From contig JAPWHL010000002.1 of NCBI GenBank assembly GCA_027214255.1, positions 62,001 to 126,000 on the forward strand: a stretch of DNA of 64,000 nucleotides. Direction: 5' to 3'. Positions 45,523-55,812 of the stretch are shown here, in pieces. The notes beneath the pieces were generated by a model, which saw only the letters and a list, made by a program, of their open reading frames with translations, did not search any database and was not told the origin of the DNA. Each line of letters starts with the position of its first letter. Within the stretch, counting starts at the first letter, position 1. The stretch is from Roseovarius aestuarii (GTDB lineage: Bacteria; Pseudomonadota; Alphaproteobacteria; Rhodobacterales; Rhodobacteraceae). The translations under genes were made by a program, and so were the position numbers.

Positions 45523-46629
45523 ATGGCACAGCACAGTAACCACGCAGATATTATCGTGATCGGCGGTGGAATTGCAGGTATTTCTGCGGCTGCGGAACTG
45601 GCCCGCGACGCGCATGTTCTGGTGTTAGAGCGCGAGTCCCGGATTGGGTATCACTCCACCGGGCGCTCGGCAGCAATCTATATCCGAAACTACGGAAATG
45701 CGACTTTGCGTGCCATCAACGCCGTGGCAGAACCGGGGCTTGTAACTCCGGAAGGTGTTAGCGATTTCAGTCTGTTATCCCCGCGAGGCGAATTGATGGT
45801 CGCGACCGAGGCCGAAATGGATACCTTCCAATCCTATATCGAGGGATCTGTTGGGGTTGACTGTTTAACCAGCGCCGAAGCAGTGGACCTGGTGCCAATC
45901 CTGCGCCCCGAACCCATCGCGGCCGCCCTCTATGAACGAGACGCCCAAGGCATCGACGTGGACCGTATGCTGCAAGGCTACGCACGCCTGTTGAAAACAC
46001 GTGGAGGCCGCATTCAACCCGATGCGCCAGTAACGCAACTGCGCCATGACGGGGTGTGGCACATTACCGCCGGCGGGCAAGACTATAGCGCGCCAATCGT
46101 GGTGAATGCAACCGGAGCCTGGGCCGATCACGTCGCCGACTTGGCCTGCGTGGCGCGTATTGGATTGCAACCGATGCGTCGTTCGGCAGCGATAATCCCG
46201 TCGCCCGAAGGCCACGATATACGCAACTGGCCTCTGTTCGGGTCCATCTCGGAAACCTGGTACGCCAAGCCTGATGCACAGCAACTGATGGTCTCGCCAG
46301 CGGATCAAGACCCGGTCGAACCGATGGACGCATGGCCCGACGACATGGTGTTGGCCGAAGGCTTGCACCGCTTCTCCGAGGCAGTGACCGTGCCGGTTAC
46401 ACGCGTGACCCACAGTTGGGCAGGTCTGCGTACCTTTGCACCGGACCGAACACCCGTCGTTGGCTTTACCCCGCAATCAAACGGATTTTTCTGGCTGGCC
46501 GGGCAGGGAGGATATGGCGTTCAGACCGCTCCGGCGCTTGCGCGTCTGTGCGCTGCATTGATCACGGCACAGGACGCACCATTGTCATCGGATGTTATTC
46601 ACGCGCTTTCTCCCATTCGGTTCGCCTGA
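45523..46629 (+). CDS. FAD-dependent amino-acid oxidase/dehydrogenase (DAO family, DauA-like)
   Basis: The 368-residue protein has the N-terminal FAD motif IIVIGGGIAGISAAAELA and a second conserved segment SRIGYHSTGRSAAIYIRNYGN, which resembles D-arginine dehydrogenase (DauA). The C-terminal part has VVNATGAWADHVADLA and SWAGLRTFAPDRTPVVGF followed by FFWLAGQGGYGVQTAPALA. The start at 45523 has GGGAGGA upstream; a start ten codons earlier overlaps it. The substrate is probably a D-amino acid or another secondary/primary amine. It stands alone, 203 bp after gcdH, with an AT-richer stretch after it. Confidence 0.88.
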   Translation: MAQHSNHADIIVIGGGIAGISAAAELARDAHVLVLERESRIGYHSTGRSAAIYIRNYGNATLRAINAVAEPGLVTPEGVSDFSLLSPRGELMVATEAEMDTFQSYIEGSVGVDCLTSAEAVDLVPILRPEPIAAALYERDAQGIDVDRMLQGYARLLKTRGGRIQPDAPVTQLRHDGVWHITAGGQDYSAPIVVNATGAWADHVADLACVARIGLQPMRRSAAIIPSPEGHDIRNWPLFGSISETWYAKPDAQQLMVSPADQDPVEPMDAWPDDMVLAEGLHRFSEAVTVPVTRVTHSWAGLRTFAPDRTPVVGFTPQSNGFFWLAGQGGYGVQTAPALARLCAALITAQDAPLSSDVIHALSPIRFA

Positions 46630-47128
46630 GATGGCGCTTACGGTAATAGAAGTGATGTGATATATTTTGGTTATTATACAGGGGCTTGTAAGTTGGAGGT
46701 CACGCGAAAGGTGAACGGGTGCCCCAACACTGCGACGCCGTCAGAACACAGGGACTGCGGCCACATGCCGGGCGGTTTGCCAAAGCTGGCGTTCTAGGCA
46801 AGAAGGGCGAAAACTCTTGGCTGTCGCGCCTGCATCTTTAAGGCGCATAATCAGTATTATGTTAATATAAGCAATTGCAACGTCGTTACATATGAATGAC
46901 TTAGTCAAACTACGCACCACCCAATGCGTGTCTAACACCTTCTTTGATCCTCGATATTCAGAGGTTCTTGTCGAATTCGCTTTAGGTTAGTCTCGACAAT
47001 AGCCCGGCGCGCGTCCAACAGCTGAAAAGCCCCCAACGCGCGCCTGGGCGAAACTATTATGATCCTAGTGGGAAAGCTGGAGCCAATCACAGTATTCTGG
47101 CCCATCACCCACAGACAGCTTCGTTCGG
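46630..47128. other. AT-richer gene-free stretch
   Basis: About 500 bp without a supportable gene separate the housekeeping part from the accessory catabolic loci. Composition is lower in GC than the surroundings (for instance around 46650-46680 and 46850-46900). A 65-codon minus-strand frame (46741-46938) has no recognisable family and no ribosome site. No inverted repeats or transposase motifs were found, but it could be a scar of a decayed element. Confidence 0.5.
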
Positions 47129-48082
47129 TCAGACTTTCAGGCCACAGCCTTCAAATGCGGCGCGTGTCGCCTCTTTCTCGGCGTCGGTTAGTTGCAGCAA
47201 CGGTTCCCGAACCGGACCACCAACCTGACCCAAAAGCTCTTGCCAGTACTTGCCATGCGCCTGTGGTTTGCCGCCCGGTTTTGTTGATTTGATCGCATCG
47301 CGGACAGGATTCAGGCTGTCACGAACGCGACGGGCCTCGGCAAACTTGCCTTCAAAGGCAAGTCGCGTGTATTCGTTCATGCGCTGGTCAACCTTGCTTT
47401 GCAGCTGGTACGGCGGCGACGAGCAAAGGTAGAGCTTCCAGTTCAGCTCTTCGATATTGTCCAGCCAGGCTTCTTCGGATGCGGTCGAGACGTGAATTTT
47501 ATCACCAACCATATTCGTCAGGCGCACATACATATCGCGCGGAACCGAATATTTGATCGCGACAATATTGGGCAGCTCAGCCACACGCGCGCAAAGTTCT
47601 GGCGACATCAGATAGCCGCTGTCAGGGTGGCTCCACATCGCAATACCAATATCAACTTTGTCACATAAGGTCTTGTAATAATTGTAAACTGTATCGTCTT
47701 GATCGGTGACAAAGTGCAATATGGGCGCATGCACGACAATGTAATCCGCCCCGCAATCCTGTGCATGGCGGGCCAGATCGACAACCGTGTCGAAATTCTG
47801 GTCCGAGGCCGACATGATCGTACCCGCGCGCCCGTCGCATTCCTCGACGGCGATCTCAAAATTGCGTTTGCGTTCCTCGATGGACATCGAGAAAAACTCG
47901 CCCTGCTTACCGGCGATAAACAAACCCTGAATGTCCAGATCGTCCACCCAATGGCGGATGTTGCTGCGCAGCCCCGCCTCGTTAAAGCTGCCATCGGTGT
48001 TGAACGGGTTCAGCGCAGCGGCCCAGATGCCGCGCATATGTTCGCGCGCATAGTCTTTGGCGTCCAGTTTCGAGTATTTCAT
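47129..48082 (-). CDS. dihydrodipicolinate synthase-family lyase, atypical active site
   Basis: DHDPS/NAL-fold enzymes use a Schiff-base Lys to cleave or condense 2-oxo acids. The 317-residue protein has the TIM-barrel pattern: GIWAAALNPFNTDGSFNEAGL at the start, GKQGEFFSMSIEER in place of the usual GTTGE loop, and the Schiff-base Lys177 in NIVAIKYSV. The usual catalytic Tyr of the YNVPxR motif is Trp150 (MWSHPDSGY), so it is not a true DapA. It is coupled to the upstream hydroxylase gene by a 4-nt ATGA overlap. A role as aldolase or hydratase on a ring-cleavage product is inference. Confidence 0.85.
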   Translation of the reverse strand: MKYSKLDAKDYAREHMRGIWAAALNPFNTDGSFNEAGLRSNIRHWVDDLDIQGLFIAGKQGEFFSMSIEERKRNFEIAVEECDGRAGTIMSASDQNFDTVVDLARHAQDCGADYIVVHAPILHFVTDQDDTVYNYYKTLCDKVDIGIAMWSHPDSGYLMSPELCARVAELPNIVAIKYSVPRDMYVRLTNMVGDKIHVSTASEEAWLDNIEELNWKLYLCSSPPYQLQSKVDQRMNEYTRLAFEGKFAEARRVRDSLNPVRDAIKSTKPGGKPQAHGKYWQELLGQVGGPVREPLLQLTDAEKEATRAAFEGCGLKV

Positions 48083-50169
48083 AGCTCTGCCTTTCGAGAC
48101 TCACAGTCATGTATCGCCTGCCACAGCCGATGCGGGCTGAGCGGCATATCGAGATCGGTTATGCCCAGTGGGGCCAGCGCGTCAATTGCCGCGTTCAGGA
48201 TGGCGGGCGGCGCGCCGATTGTGCCCGCCTCCCCCACGCCCTTGGCCCCAAGTGGATTCATGGGCGAAGGTGTCTGCATTTTGGCGATGGAAAGCGACGG
48301 CACATCAGAGGCGCGTGGGGCTGCGTAATCCATCAATGACGCGGTCAGGATTTGGCCGTCTGTGTCATAGCGAACCGCCTCCATCATCGCCTCACCGAAA
48401 CCTTGGGCAAACCCGCCCAGAATTTGATCGGTTACAGCCTGCTGATCAATCACTGTTCCGGTGTCATCGACGCAAAATGCGGCCTCGATGGTGGGTGTGC
48501 CTGTGTCAGCGTCCACCGCCATCTGCACCAGATAACAGCCATAGCCCCACGCCTGCCCTTTGGTTTTGAATGTCATGTCGTGGGACAATGGCAGATCCGC
48601 GCCCGCGTCCCGTTTGGATTTCAGGATCTGGCAAGCTTCAAATACGGCGCTGCCGCCAATGGCTGTACTACGCGAAGCCAGCGCTCCGATACCTTCGGGG
48701 CAGGTTTTCGTATCGCCATACCGTACGCTGATGTTTTGCGCAGGCAGACCCAGTGCCTGCGCGGCGATTGTGGCATAGCTGCGCATGCGTGCCTGACCCT
48801 GCGCCGAGCTGCCGCTGTCAATCTGAACCGTGCCATCAACGTTCCATGTCACACGTGCGGTTTCCCATCCTTCGCCAGACGGCTCCAGATAAAATGCCAG
48901 CCCCAGACCGGCCAACTCACCCTGTTCACGTCTCGCATTCACCTCGGCGCGGCGGGCGTCATAGCCACTGACCCGGCGCAGTGCATCAAGCGCGCCCGCA
49001 TAATCCCCGCTGTCCAGAATCTGCCCAGTCGGGGTTTCAAACGGCATGGCCGAGGCGGGTACCAGATTGCGCAGGCGGATCTCGAACGGATCCAGACCGG
49101 TGGCGCGCCCGGCCTTGTCCACCAGCCGTTCCATCAGGGCCGCCGCTTCGGGCCGCCCTGCCCCGCGGTAAATCCCCGTTGCAGCGCGGTTTTCGCTATA
49201 GGCCGTGGTCGAGATATCGACAGCGGGCACGAGATAGGGCCCCGGCCATACCCGCGTTGCGTTCCACGCAGGGATCAGGCCGCTGTTGGGCATCCAATGT
49301 CCCACCGGTGCGCGGGCTTCGGCGCTGAGTGATATGAACCGCCCATTGGCATCCAGGCCCAAGCGGCCCGAGGTGGTCAGGCCCCTGCCATGCGTGCCTG
49401 ACAGGAATTCCTCGCTTCGGGTGGCGCTCCACCGCATGGGCCGGCCATGATGCAACGCGGCCCAGACAGTAAACACCTCTTCTGGGTAAAGAGATGCTTT
49501 CAACCCGAACGCACCTCCGACATCCGGCGCGATCACGCGGATCAGACCGGCATCCAGCCCCAGAATATGCGCCAGCTGCGTTCGGCTGCGATGGGGTGTC
49601 TGGGTTGAATGCCAAACGGTTACGCCGCCATCCGGTTCGGGACGCGCGGCAATCGCGCGCGGTTCCATCGACAAGGGCACCAAACGCGGGTGATTGACTG
49701 TTGCGCTGACGGTAATCGGCGCAGACGCTTCTTTGGGCGCATCGCCGGCTTGCCAAGACTGTGTCGCAACGCGCGCTGGCGCTGGCGGGTCGCTGGAATC
49801 TATGTCCAGCCAGATCGTTTCGGCACCGTCCAGCCCGGCAGAGCGGCTGGTTGCCAGAACCGCCGCCACAGGTTGCCCAACGGCTTGCACGCGTCCTTGC
49901 GCCAGACATTCAAAGGCCAGAGGGCTGTCATACGGGATCACGCCGTTCACCTCTAGACACCCCAGATGCGCCACATCCGCCCCGGTATGAACAGCCACAA
50001 CGCCGGGCATATCCACCGCCTCTGAGATGTCTAACGTATCGATGTCACCCGCCGCAGAATCACTGCGCAAGAAAGTGACGCTCAGACAGCCGGGCAGCGC
50101 GATATCATCGCAAAAACGCCCTTCGCCACGCAGTAAAGCGGCAGTGTCATGATGGGATGTCTGTGTCAT
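48079..50169 (-). CDS. orphan molybdenum hydroxylase large subunit (CoxL/XdhB-like), internally shortened
   Basis: The 696-residue protein is a xanthine dehydrogenase-family molybdopterin-binding subunit. The active-site loop reads YRGAGR at residues 334-339, and the catalytic Glu is residue 647 in GVGEAG; DVGGAFGLKA and SSAQGQARM are also conserved. It is about 90 residues shorter than the coxL product here. The gap falls between the GGSAVFEACQ and YGCYLVQMAVDADTG segments, where relatives have a domain of about 90 residues. No small [2Fe-2S] or FAD subunit gene is nearby, so partners must come from elsewhere or it works differently. AGGAG precedes the ATG. It diverges from the DUF108 gene. 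Confidence 0.88.
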   Translation of the reverse strand: MTQTSHHDTAALLRGEGRFCDDIALPGCLSVTFLRSDSAAGDIDTLDISEAVDMPGVVAVHTGADVAHLGCLEVNGVIPYDSPLAFECLAQGRVQAVGQPVAAVLATSRSAGLDGAETIWLDIDSSDPPAPARVATQSWQAGDAPKEASAPITVSATVNHPRLVPLSMEPRAIAARPEPDGGVTVWHSTQTPHRSRTQLAHILGLDAGLIRVIAPDVGGAFGLKASLYPEEVFTVWAALHHGRPMRWSATRSEEFLSGTHGRGLTTSGRLGLDANGRFISLSAEARAPVGHWMPNSGLIPAWNATRVWPGPYLVPAVDISTTAYSENRAATGIYRGAGRPEAAALMERLVDKAGRATGLDPFEIRLRNLVPASAMPFETPTGQILDSGDYAGALDALRRVSGYDARRAEVNARREQGELAGLGLAFYLEPSGEGWETARVTWNVDGTVQIDSGSSAQGQARMRSYATIAAQALGLPAQNISVRYGDTKTCPEGIGALASRSTAIGGSAVFEACQILKSKRDAGADLPLSHDMTFKTKGQAWGYGCYLVQMAVDADTGTPTIEAAFCVDDTGTVIDQQAVTDQILGGFAQGFGEAMMEAVRYDTDGQILTASLMDYAAPRASDVPSLSIAKMQTPSPMNPLGAKGVGEAGTIGAPPAILNAAIDALAPLGITDLDMPLSPHRLWQAIHDCESRKAEL

Positions 50170-50246
50170 GCCGCTCCTGCTGATTCAGTGGTTTTGGACA
50201 AAATGCGCCATGACGCAAGCGCGTGCAAACACGGCCTGACGATCCA

Positions 50247-50267
50247 GCTATCGCAGAATCGGATAGC
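50247..50267. promoter_or_regulatory. LysR-type operator GCTATC-N9-GATAGC (site 1)
   Basis: Perfect 6-bp inverted arms at 50247-50252 and 50262-50267 have the T-N11-A spacing of LysR-type sites. It lies in the 154-bp gap between the hydroxylase gene and the DUF108-lysR pair. An extra half-site GCTATC is at 50285-50290. The same arms and spacing recur at 55644-55664, before the dioxygenase gene. Confidence 0.72.
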
Positions 50268-50323
50268 CAGAGCCCTTGTTACCCGCTATCAGGCAGCCAA
50301 ACGCCCATGAAGGAGAACAGATC

Positions 50324-51112
50324 ATGCAAAATGTCGGGTTAATCGGTTACGGTGCCATCGCGTGTTATGTCGCCACCCATCTACGGGCCCAAGGCGCCAG
50401 CCTAACCGTTCTGGCCCGCCCCGGACGCGAAGATGCGGCACGCGCGGCGGTCAGCGATGCATTGATCGTAACGGATGTTGCGCAGATGCTGGCGCGCACA
50501 AATCTGGTGGTCGATTGCGCCGGTCATGCCGGACTGGGCGCGCATGGCGCGGATATACTGCGCCAAGGTACGCATCTGATCACGCTGTCTTTGGGCGCAC
50601 TGGCTGACACCGCTCTTTATGCCGAACTGGAAAGCGCCGCTCAATCTGGCAACGGCAGGCTTCATCTGGCATCAGGTGCGATTGGCGCGCTGGATGCATT
50701 GGGCGCGGCCGCTGTCGGCGGGTTAGAGATGGTGCGCTACACAGGGCGCAAACCCCCTTTGGGTTGGGCCGGATCACCTGCGGAAAAGGCGCTGGACCTT
50801 GCGACCTTGACGCAAGCCACCCCGCATTTCACCGGCTGTGCGCGTGATGCGGCCCTGCTCTATCCCAAAAACGCAAACGTGGCGGCGGCAGTTGCGCTGG
50901 CTGGCATAGGTTTCGACAAAACCGAAGTGCAGTTGATCGCCGACCCGACAGCGACGGGCAACACACACCGTGTCGAGGCGCGCGGCGCTTTCGGCTCGCT
51001 TGATTTCACCATCACGGGCGCAGCCCTTCCCGACAATCCCAAATCCTCCGCCCTTGCCGCGATGAGTGCCGTGCGCGCGGTCCAGAACGCGCAAAACTGG
51101 CTGAGGATGTAA
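50324..51112 (+). CDS. DUF108 / L-aspartate dehydrogenase-like protein
   Basis: L-aspartate dehydrogenase oxidises aspartate to iminoaspartate, which can feed quinolinate and NAD synthesis. The 262-residue product has a Rossmann NAD motif VGLIGYGAIACYVATHL at residues 3-19 and the family segments VDCAGHAGLGAHG, HLASGAIGALDALGAA and YPKNANVAAAVALAGIG, the last typical of the catalytic domain. AAGGAG is upstream of the ATG at 50324. It is cotranscribed with the LysR gene (1 nt apart) and divergent from the hydroxylase gene. In this catabolic setting it may act on another amino or imino acid. Confidence 0.87.
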   Translation: MQNVGLIGYGAIACYVATHLRAQGASLTVLARPGREDAARAAVSDALIVTDVAQMLARTNLVVDCAGHAGLGAHGADILRQGTHLITLSLGALADTALYAELESAAQSGNGRLHLASGAIGALDALGAAAVGGLEMVRYTGRKPPLGWAGSPAEKALDLATLTQATPHFTGCARDAALLYPKNANVAAAVALAGIGFDKTEVQLIADPTATGNTHRVEARGAFGSLDFTITGAALPDNPKSSALAAMSAVRAVQNAQNWLRM

Positions 51113-51113
51113 C

Positions 51114-52058
51114 GTGCAACGCCACACGCAGATTACGGCGCGGGTCATCGATCGGCTAAAGCTGAAGCAGCTTCGCCTGTTGATCGCCGTTGATCGTCAC
51201 CGCAGCATCCTGCATGCCGCGCGGGAATTGAACCTGTCCCAACCGGCCGCCACAAAAATGATCAAGGATCTGGAGCTGGATTTCGAGGTTGACCTGTTTG
51301 AGCGCAGCAATCGCGGTGTCACTCCGACAGCCAGCGGTGCCGCGTTGATCCAAGGCGCGCGTTTGATCTTTTCTCAAGTGGCCGGCACCGCCCAAGAGAT
51401 CGAAGACCTGTCAGGCGGGCGCGCAGGGCGCATCGTTGTCGGGACTTTGCTTGCGGCTTCATCGCAACTTTTGCCCTTGGCCATTGAACGCGCGCTCAGC
51501 ACGCGGCCCCGTCTGGCAATCAAAGTGGTGGAAGGCACGAACGAGATGTTAATGCCGCGCCTGCGCGCGGGCGAACTGGATCTGGTCGTGGGGCGTCTTC
51601 CTGTGCGCCGCTATCGTTCTGATCTGGCGCAGCGGCGGCTGTTCGATGACCGGATTGATTTGGTCGTGCGTCGCGGGCACGCACTACTGTCGTTAGAAGC
51701 CCCAACATTTGACGACCTGCGCGGATACGGCTGGATTTTGCCCCCGCCCGAAACAACCTTGCGCCGTCAAATCGATCAATACTTTATCTCGGAGGGACAA
51801 TATGTGCCCCCGCAAGTGGTGGAGTCGGTCAGTTTCCTCACCAACCGCGCCTTGCTGACAGCCACCGACATGATCTGCGCGTTGCCCTCGCGGGTGGTGG
51901 CAGTGGATGGTGCAGACGGGTTAGACGCCCTGCCCCTGGCCCTGCCATTTGGCAACGGCCCCGTCGGGGCCTCGTACCGCCAAAGCACATCCCTGCCCCC
52001 GGCTGCCGAAGCATTTTTGAAGGCACTGGAAGACGTGGCAAGCGAATTGACGTCCTAG
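51114..52058 (+). CDS. LysR-family regulator of the accessory catabolic locus
   Basis: The 314-residue protein starts at GTG 51114, right after the DUF108 gene. The helix-turn-helix is KLKQLRLLIAVDRHRSILHAARELNLSQPAATKMIKDLELDFEVDLFERSNRGV (residues about 15-68), and the effector domain begins GRIVVGTLLAASSQLLPLAIERAL. The opening resembles regulators of aromatic-acid catabolism (PcaQ/GalR-like). Two inverted repeats with the same arms, at 50247 and 55644, flank the divergent units and the dioxygenase-TRAP operon, so this protein is the natural candidate to bind both. The inducer is unknown. Confidence 0.92.
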   Translation: MQRHTQITARVIDRLKLKQLRLLIAVDRHRSILHAARELNLSQPAATKMIKDLELDFEVDLFERSNRGVTPTASGAALIQGARLIFSQVAGTAQEIEDLSGGRAGRIVVGTLLAASSQLLPLAIERALSTRPRLAIKVVEGTNEMLMPRLRAGELDLVVGRLPVRRYRSDLAQRRLFDDRIDLVVRRGHALLSLEAPTFDDLRGYGWILPPPETTLRRQIDQYFISEGQYVPPQVVESVSFLTNRALLTATDMICALPSRVVAVDGADGLDALPLALPFGNGPVGASYRQSTSLPPAAEAFLKALEDVASELTS

Positions 52059-52115
52059 GCCTGTTGCTGGTTCGGACAATGCGCGCCCCGGCTTTGACCC
52101 GGGCCGCGCTCGACG

Positions 52116-53378
52116 CTAGTTGATCAGAACCAGAGACAAGGATGGGAAGTAGCTGACCACCAGCAAGATCAGGACCACGGCCATCAAGAACGGCCAAAGC
52201 GCGCGAAAAATCGCGGTCGGCTTCACGTCACTCATGGACGCGGCAATATAGAGACCAACCCCGACCGGCGGGGTCAATAATCCCAGCGCCAGATTGATCG
52301 AAATGACGACGCCAAACTGAAACGGGCTGATCCCATAGCTGTTCATCGCAATGGGCAACAAGATTGGCGTGACCAGAATCAGCGCCGCAATACCGTCAAT
52401 CAGCATTCCGACCAGCAACAGCACCCCCATCACGATCAAGAGGAAAAAGAAGGGATCGGATGTGACGGATGTTATCAATGCCGCCAGTTTCTGGGGGATT
52501 GCCTCGTATATAACGACCCAACCAAACACGTTGGCCGCGGCCACCATGAAAATCACCATCGCCGAGTTCTGTGCAGTGCGCAAAAACAGCGCGGCCAAAT
52601 GGCCGGGTTTAAGTTCGCGATAAACGCCCCACCCGACCAGAAACGCGATCAGCGATGCGACAGCCGCGCTTTCGGTCGGCGTGGCAAAGCCAAAGACGAT
52701 CCCGCCAATGATCGCCAGCGGGATCAACGCGGCAGGAAGGCATTGCGCCAACGCGCCAATCGCATCCCGCGCGCTCATCCACTCGCCTTTGGGGAAATTG
52801 GTGGTCAGGCCGATCAAGGACACCACAATGAAAAACGATCCGGCCATCATCAGGCCCGGAATGATCCCGGCCAGAAACATGTCCCCGATGGGGATTTGCG
52901 CCAAAACGCCGTAAATGACGAACAACATCGACGGCGGTATTACGGGCGCAAGCAGCCCCCCCGCCGCAGTAGTGGCCGCCGCAAAACCGCGATCATAGCC
53001 TTCGCGCTCCATCGCGGGGACCATTGCGCGGCTCATCACGGCGATCTGGCTGACAGCCGATCCGATGATGGCCGCCATAAACATATTGGCCAACAGATTG
53101 ATCCAAGCCAATCCGCCGCGAAACCCACCGACAAACACCCTCGCTGCGTTGACCAGCCGCTTTGTCATGCCGCCTTCGTTCATCAACTCGCCGGTCAGCA
53201 TAAACAACGGTATGGCCAGCAATCCGTAGTTTTCCGTGCCCGAAAACATCTGCTGTGCAAAGCTTTCGAACAGGATAGTGTTGTCGCTTTGCCAGATGTA
53301 TCCAATCGCCGTCAGCGCCAGAACGATGGAAATCGGGACAGCGGCGAACAGCAAAATGAGGAATAGAACCGCCGTCAT
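52116..53378 (-). CDS. TRAP transporter large permease, DctM family
   Basis: DctM subunits are the ion-coupled membrane channel of TRAP importers for carboxylates. The 420-residue protein has about 12 hydrophobic segments and the family motifs YGLLAIPLFMLTGELMNEGG, GSAVSQIAVMSRAMVPAM, LLAPVIPPSMLFVIYG and LGLLTPPVGVGLY. The ATG at 53378 overlaps the stop of the DctQ gene (ATGA); a longer start would run through it. It is the last gene of the dioxygenase-dctP-dctQ-dctM unit and converges with the LysR gene. Confidence 0.94.
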   Translation of the reverse strand: MTAVLFLILLFAAVPISIVLALTAIGYIWQSDNTILFESFAQQMFSGTENYGLLAIPLFMLTGELMNEGGMTKRLVNAARVFVGGFRGGLAWINLLANMFMAAIIGSAVSQIAVMSRAMVPAMEREGYDRGFAAATTAAGGLLAPVIPPSMLFVIYGVLAQIPIGDMFLAGIIPGLMMAGSFFIVVSLIGLTTNFPKGEWMSARDAIGALAQCLPAALIPLAIIGGIVFGFATPTESAAVASLIAFLVGWGVYRELKPGHLAALFLRTAQNSAMVIFMVAAANVFGWVVIYEAIPQKLAALITSVTSDPFFFLLIVMGVLLLVGMLIDGIAALILVTPILLPIAMNSYGISPFQFGVVISINLALGLLTPPVGVGLYIAASMSDVKPTAIFRALWPFLMAVVLILLVVSYFPSLSLVLIN

Positions 53379-53929
53379 GCGCCCTGCTCCTTGACCGGAA
53401 CCGGGCGCGTCAGGTTGGCCACGGCGTGCAAGGTCATCCCCCCCGAAAACAGCCACATCACCAGCCAGACCCAGACCTTGGGAATGCCCAGCGTCAGCGT
53501 GGGTTCGGCATAGATGAAATTGAATGTTTCACCTTGGAACGCCATCGTGTCAAAACCTGCGCGCAACAGGTCCAACGGCAAAAACCACCGCCAGCAGAAC
53601 CACAGCATGAACAGTGCGAAAGCCAGAACAACCAGATCGACAAACAGCTTTGCAGCCCGCGCGGCGCGCCCTGTCAGTTCGTCGGTGAACAGGGTAACGG
53701 CAACGGAATGCCCAAAATGCACGGCCGCCGAGGCCGCCAGAAAGGTCATCCACGCCATGGCATAGATCGCCGCCTCATCAACCCAGAAGATGGCATTGTT
53801 AAAGGCGCGCGTGATCACGTTCAGCAAGACCAACCCGGTGATTGAGGCCGCCAGACAGGCCGCAATGGCCATTTCCAATCGGGCCCACTGATGTGAAATT
53901 CTGTGCAGCACTGCCGCCCCCACATGCAA
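53375..53929 (-). CDS. TRAP transporter small permease, DctQ family
   Basis: The 184-residue protein is the small membrane subunit. Four hydrophobic segments (about residues 20-40, 55-75, 90-115 and 150-170) and the motif VLLNVITRAFNNAIFWVDEAAIYAMAWMTFLAASAAVHFGHSVAV fit DctQ. It overlaps the DctM gene by 4 nt and follows the DctP gene by 47 bp. The substrate follows from the binding protein, which is not of a type I can assign. Confidence 0.92.
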   Translation of the reverse strand: MHVGAAVLHRISHQWARLEMAIAACLAASITGLVLLNVITRAFNNAIFWVDEAAIYAMAWMTFLAASAAVHFGHSVAVTLFTDELTGRAARAAKLFVDLVVLAFALFMLWFCWRWFLPLDLLRAGFDTMAFQGETFNFIYAEPTLTLGIPKVWVWLVMWLFSGGMTLHAVANLTRPVPVKEQGA

Positions 53930-53976
53930 ATACCGGCCGCCGCAAGGCGACCGGTAAAGGTTTTAGATTATCAACG

Positions 53977-55590
<1,614 letters not shown>

Positions 55591-55612
55591 TCACAACTGT
55601 CTGCCTATGCCT

Positions 55613-55618
55613 GCTATC
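55613..55618. promoter_or_regulatory. half-site GCTATC near dioxygenase promoter
   Basis: The hexamer lies 31 bp (about three helical turns) from the left arm of the full operator at 55644, on the promoter side, as LysR activation sites do. The opposite half is degenerate. Confidence 0.35.
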
Positions 55619-55643
55619 ATCGCAATCCGGCATGTGGAATATG

Positions 55644-55664
55644 GCTATCATTATTTTGGATAGC
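55644..55664. promoter_or_regulatory. LysR-type operator GCTATC-N9-GATAGC (site 2)
   Basis: Arms GCTATC (55644-55649) and GATAGC (55659-55664) are identical to those of site 1 at 50247 with the same 9-bp spacing but a different centre sequence. It is 78-98 bp upstream of the dioxygenase start codon. Two sites with identical 6-bp arms and spacing in one 5.4-kb locus are unlikely to be chance. Confidence 0.72.
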
Positions 55665-55812
55665 GGTGCCGTCAGACTGCTCCAAGTGTTCCCCAAACTG
55701 CCGCGCGCTGCAACACAAAGCAGTGCAGCCCGGACATGATCCGAGCCGCACGCGCTCTGTGAAACTGTGGCAGGTACTTTGCGGCCCCGGCTCAGACCCG
55801 AGCCAGGCGCGC

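Noticed and set aside
46741..46938. 65-codon minus-strand frame in the AT-richer gap
   Set aside because: No family similarity I can name, no Shine-Dalgarno sequence and no inverted repeats; considered as a transposase remnant but unsupported.
47129..48082. Calling this dapA (lysine synthesis)
   Set aside because: The catalytic Tyr position is Trp and the gene is coupled to a molybdenum hydroxylase in a catabolic locus.
48352..49332. Long plus-strand frame of 326 codons antisense to the orphan hydroxylase gene
   Set aside because: It lies wholly inside a gene with clear family motifs on the other strand; its product has no recognisable domain and no ribosome site.
52084..52105. GC-rich imperfect hairpin after the LysR gene, resembling one at 55784-55804
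   Set aside because: The arms do not pair well and no T-run follows; the likeness is mostly GC composition (CCCCGG and CCCG blocks).
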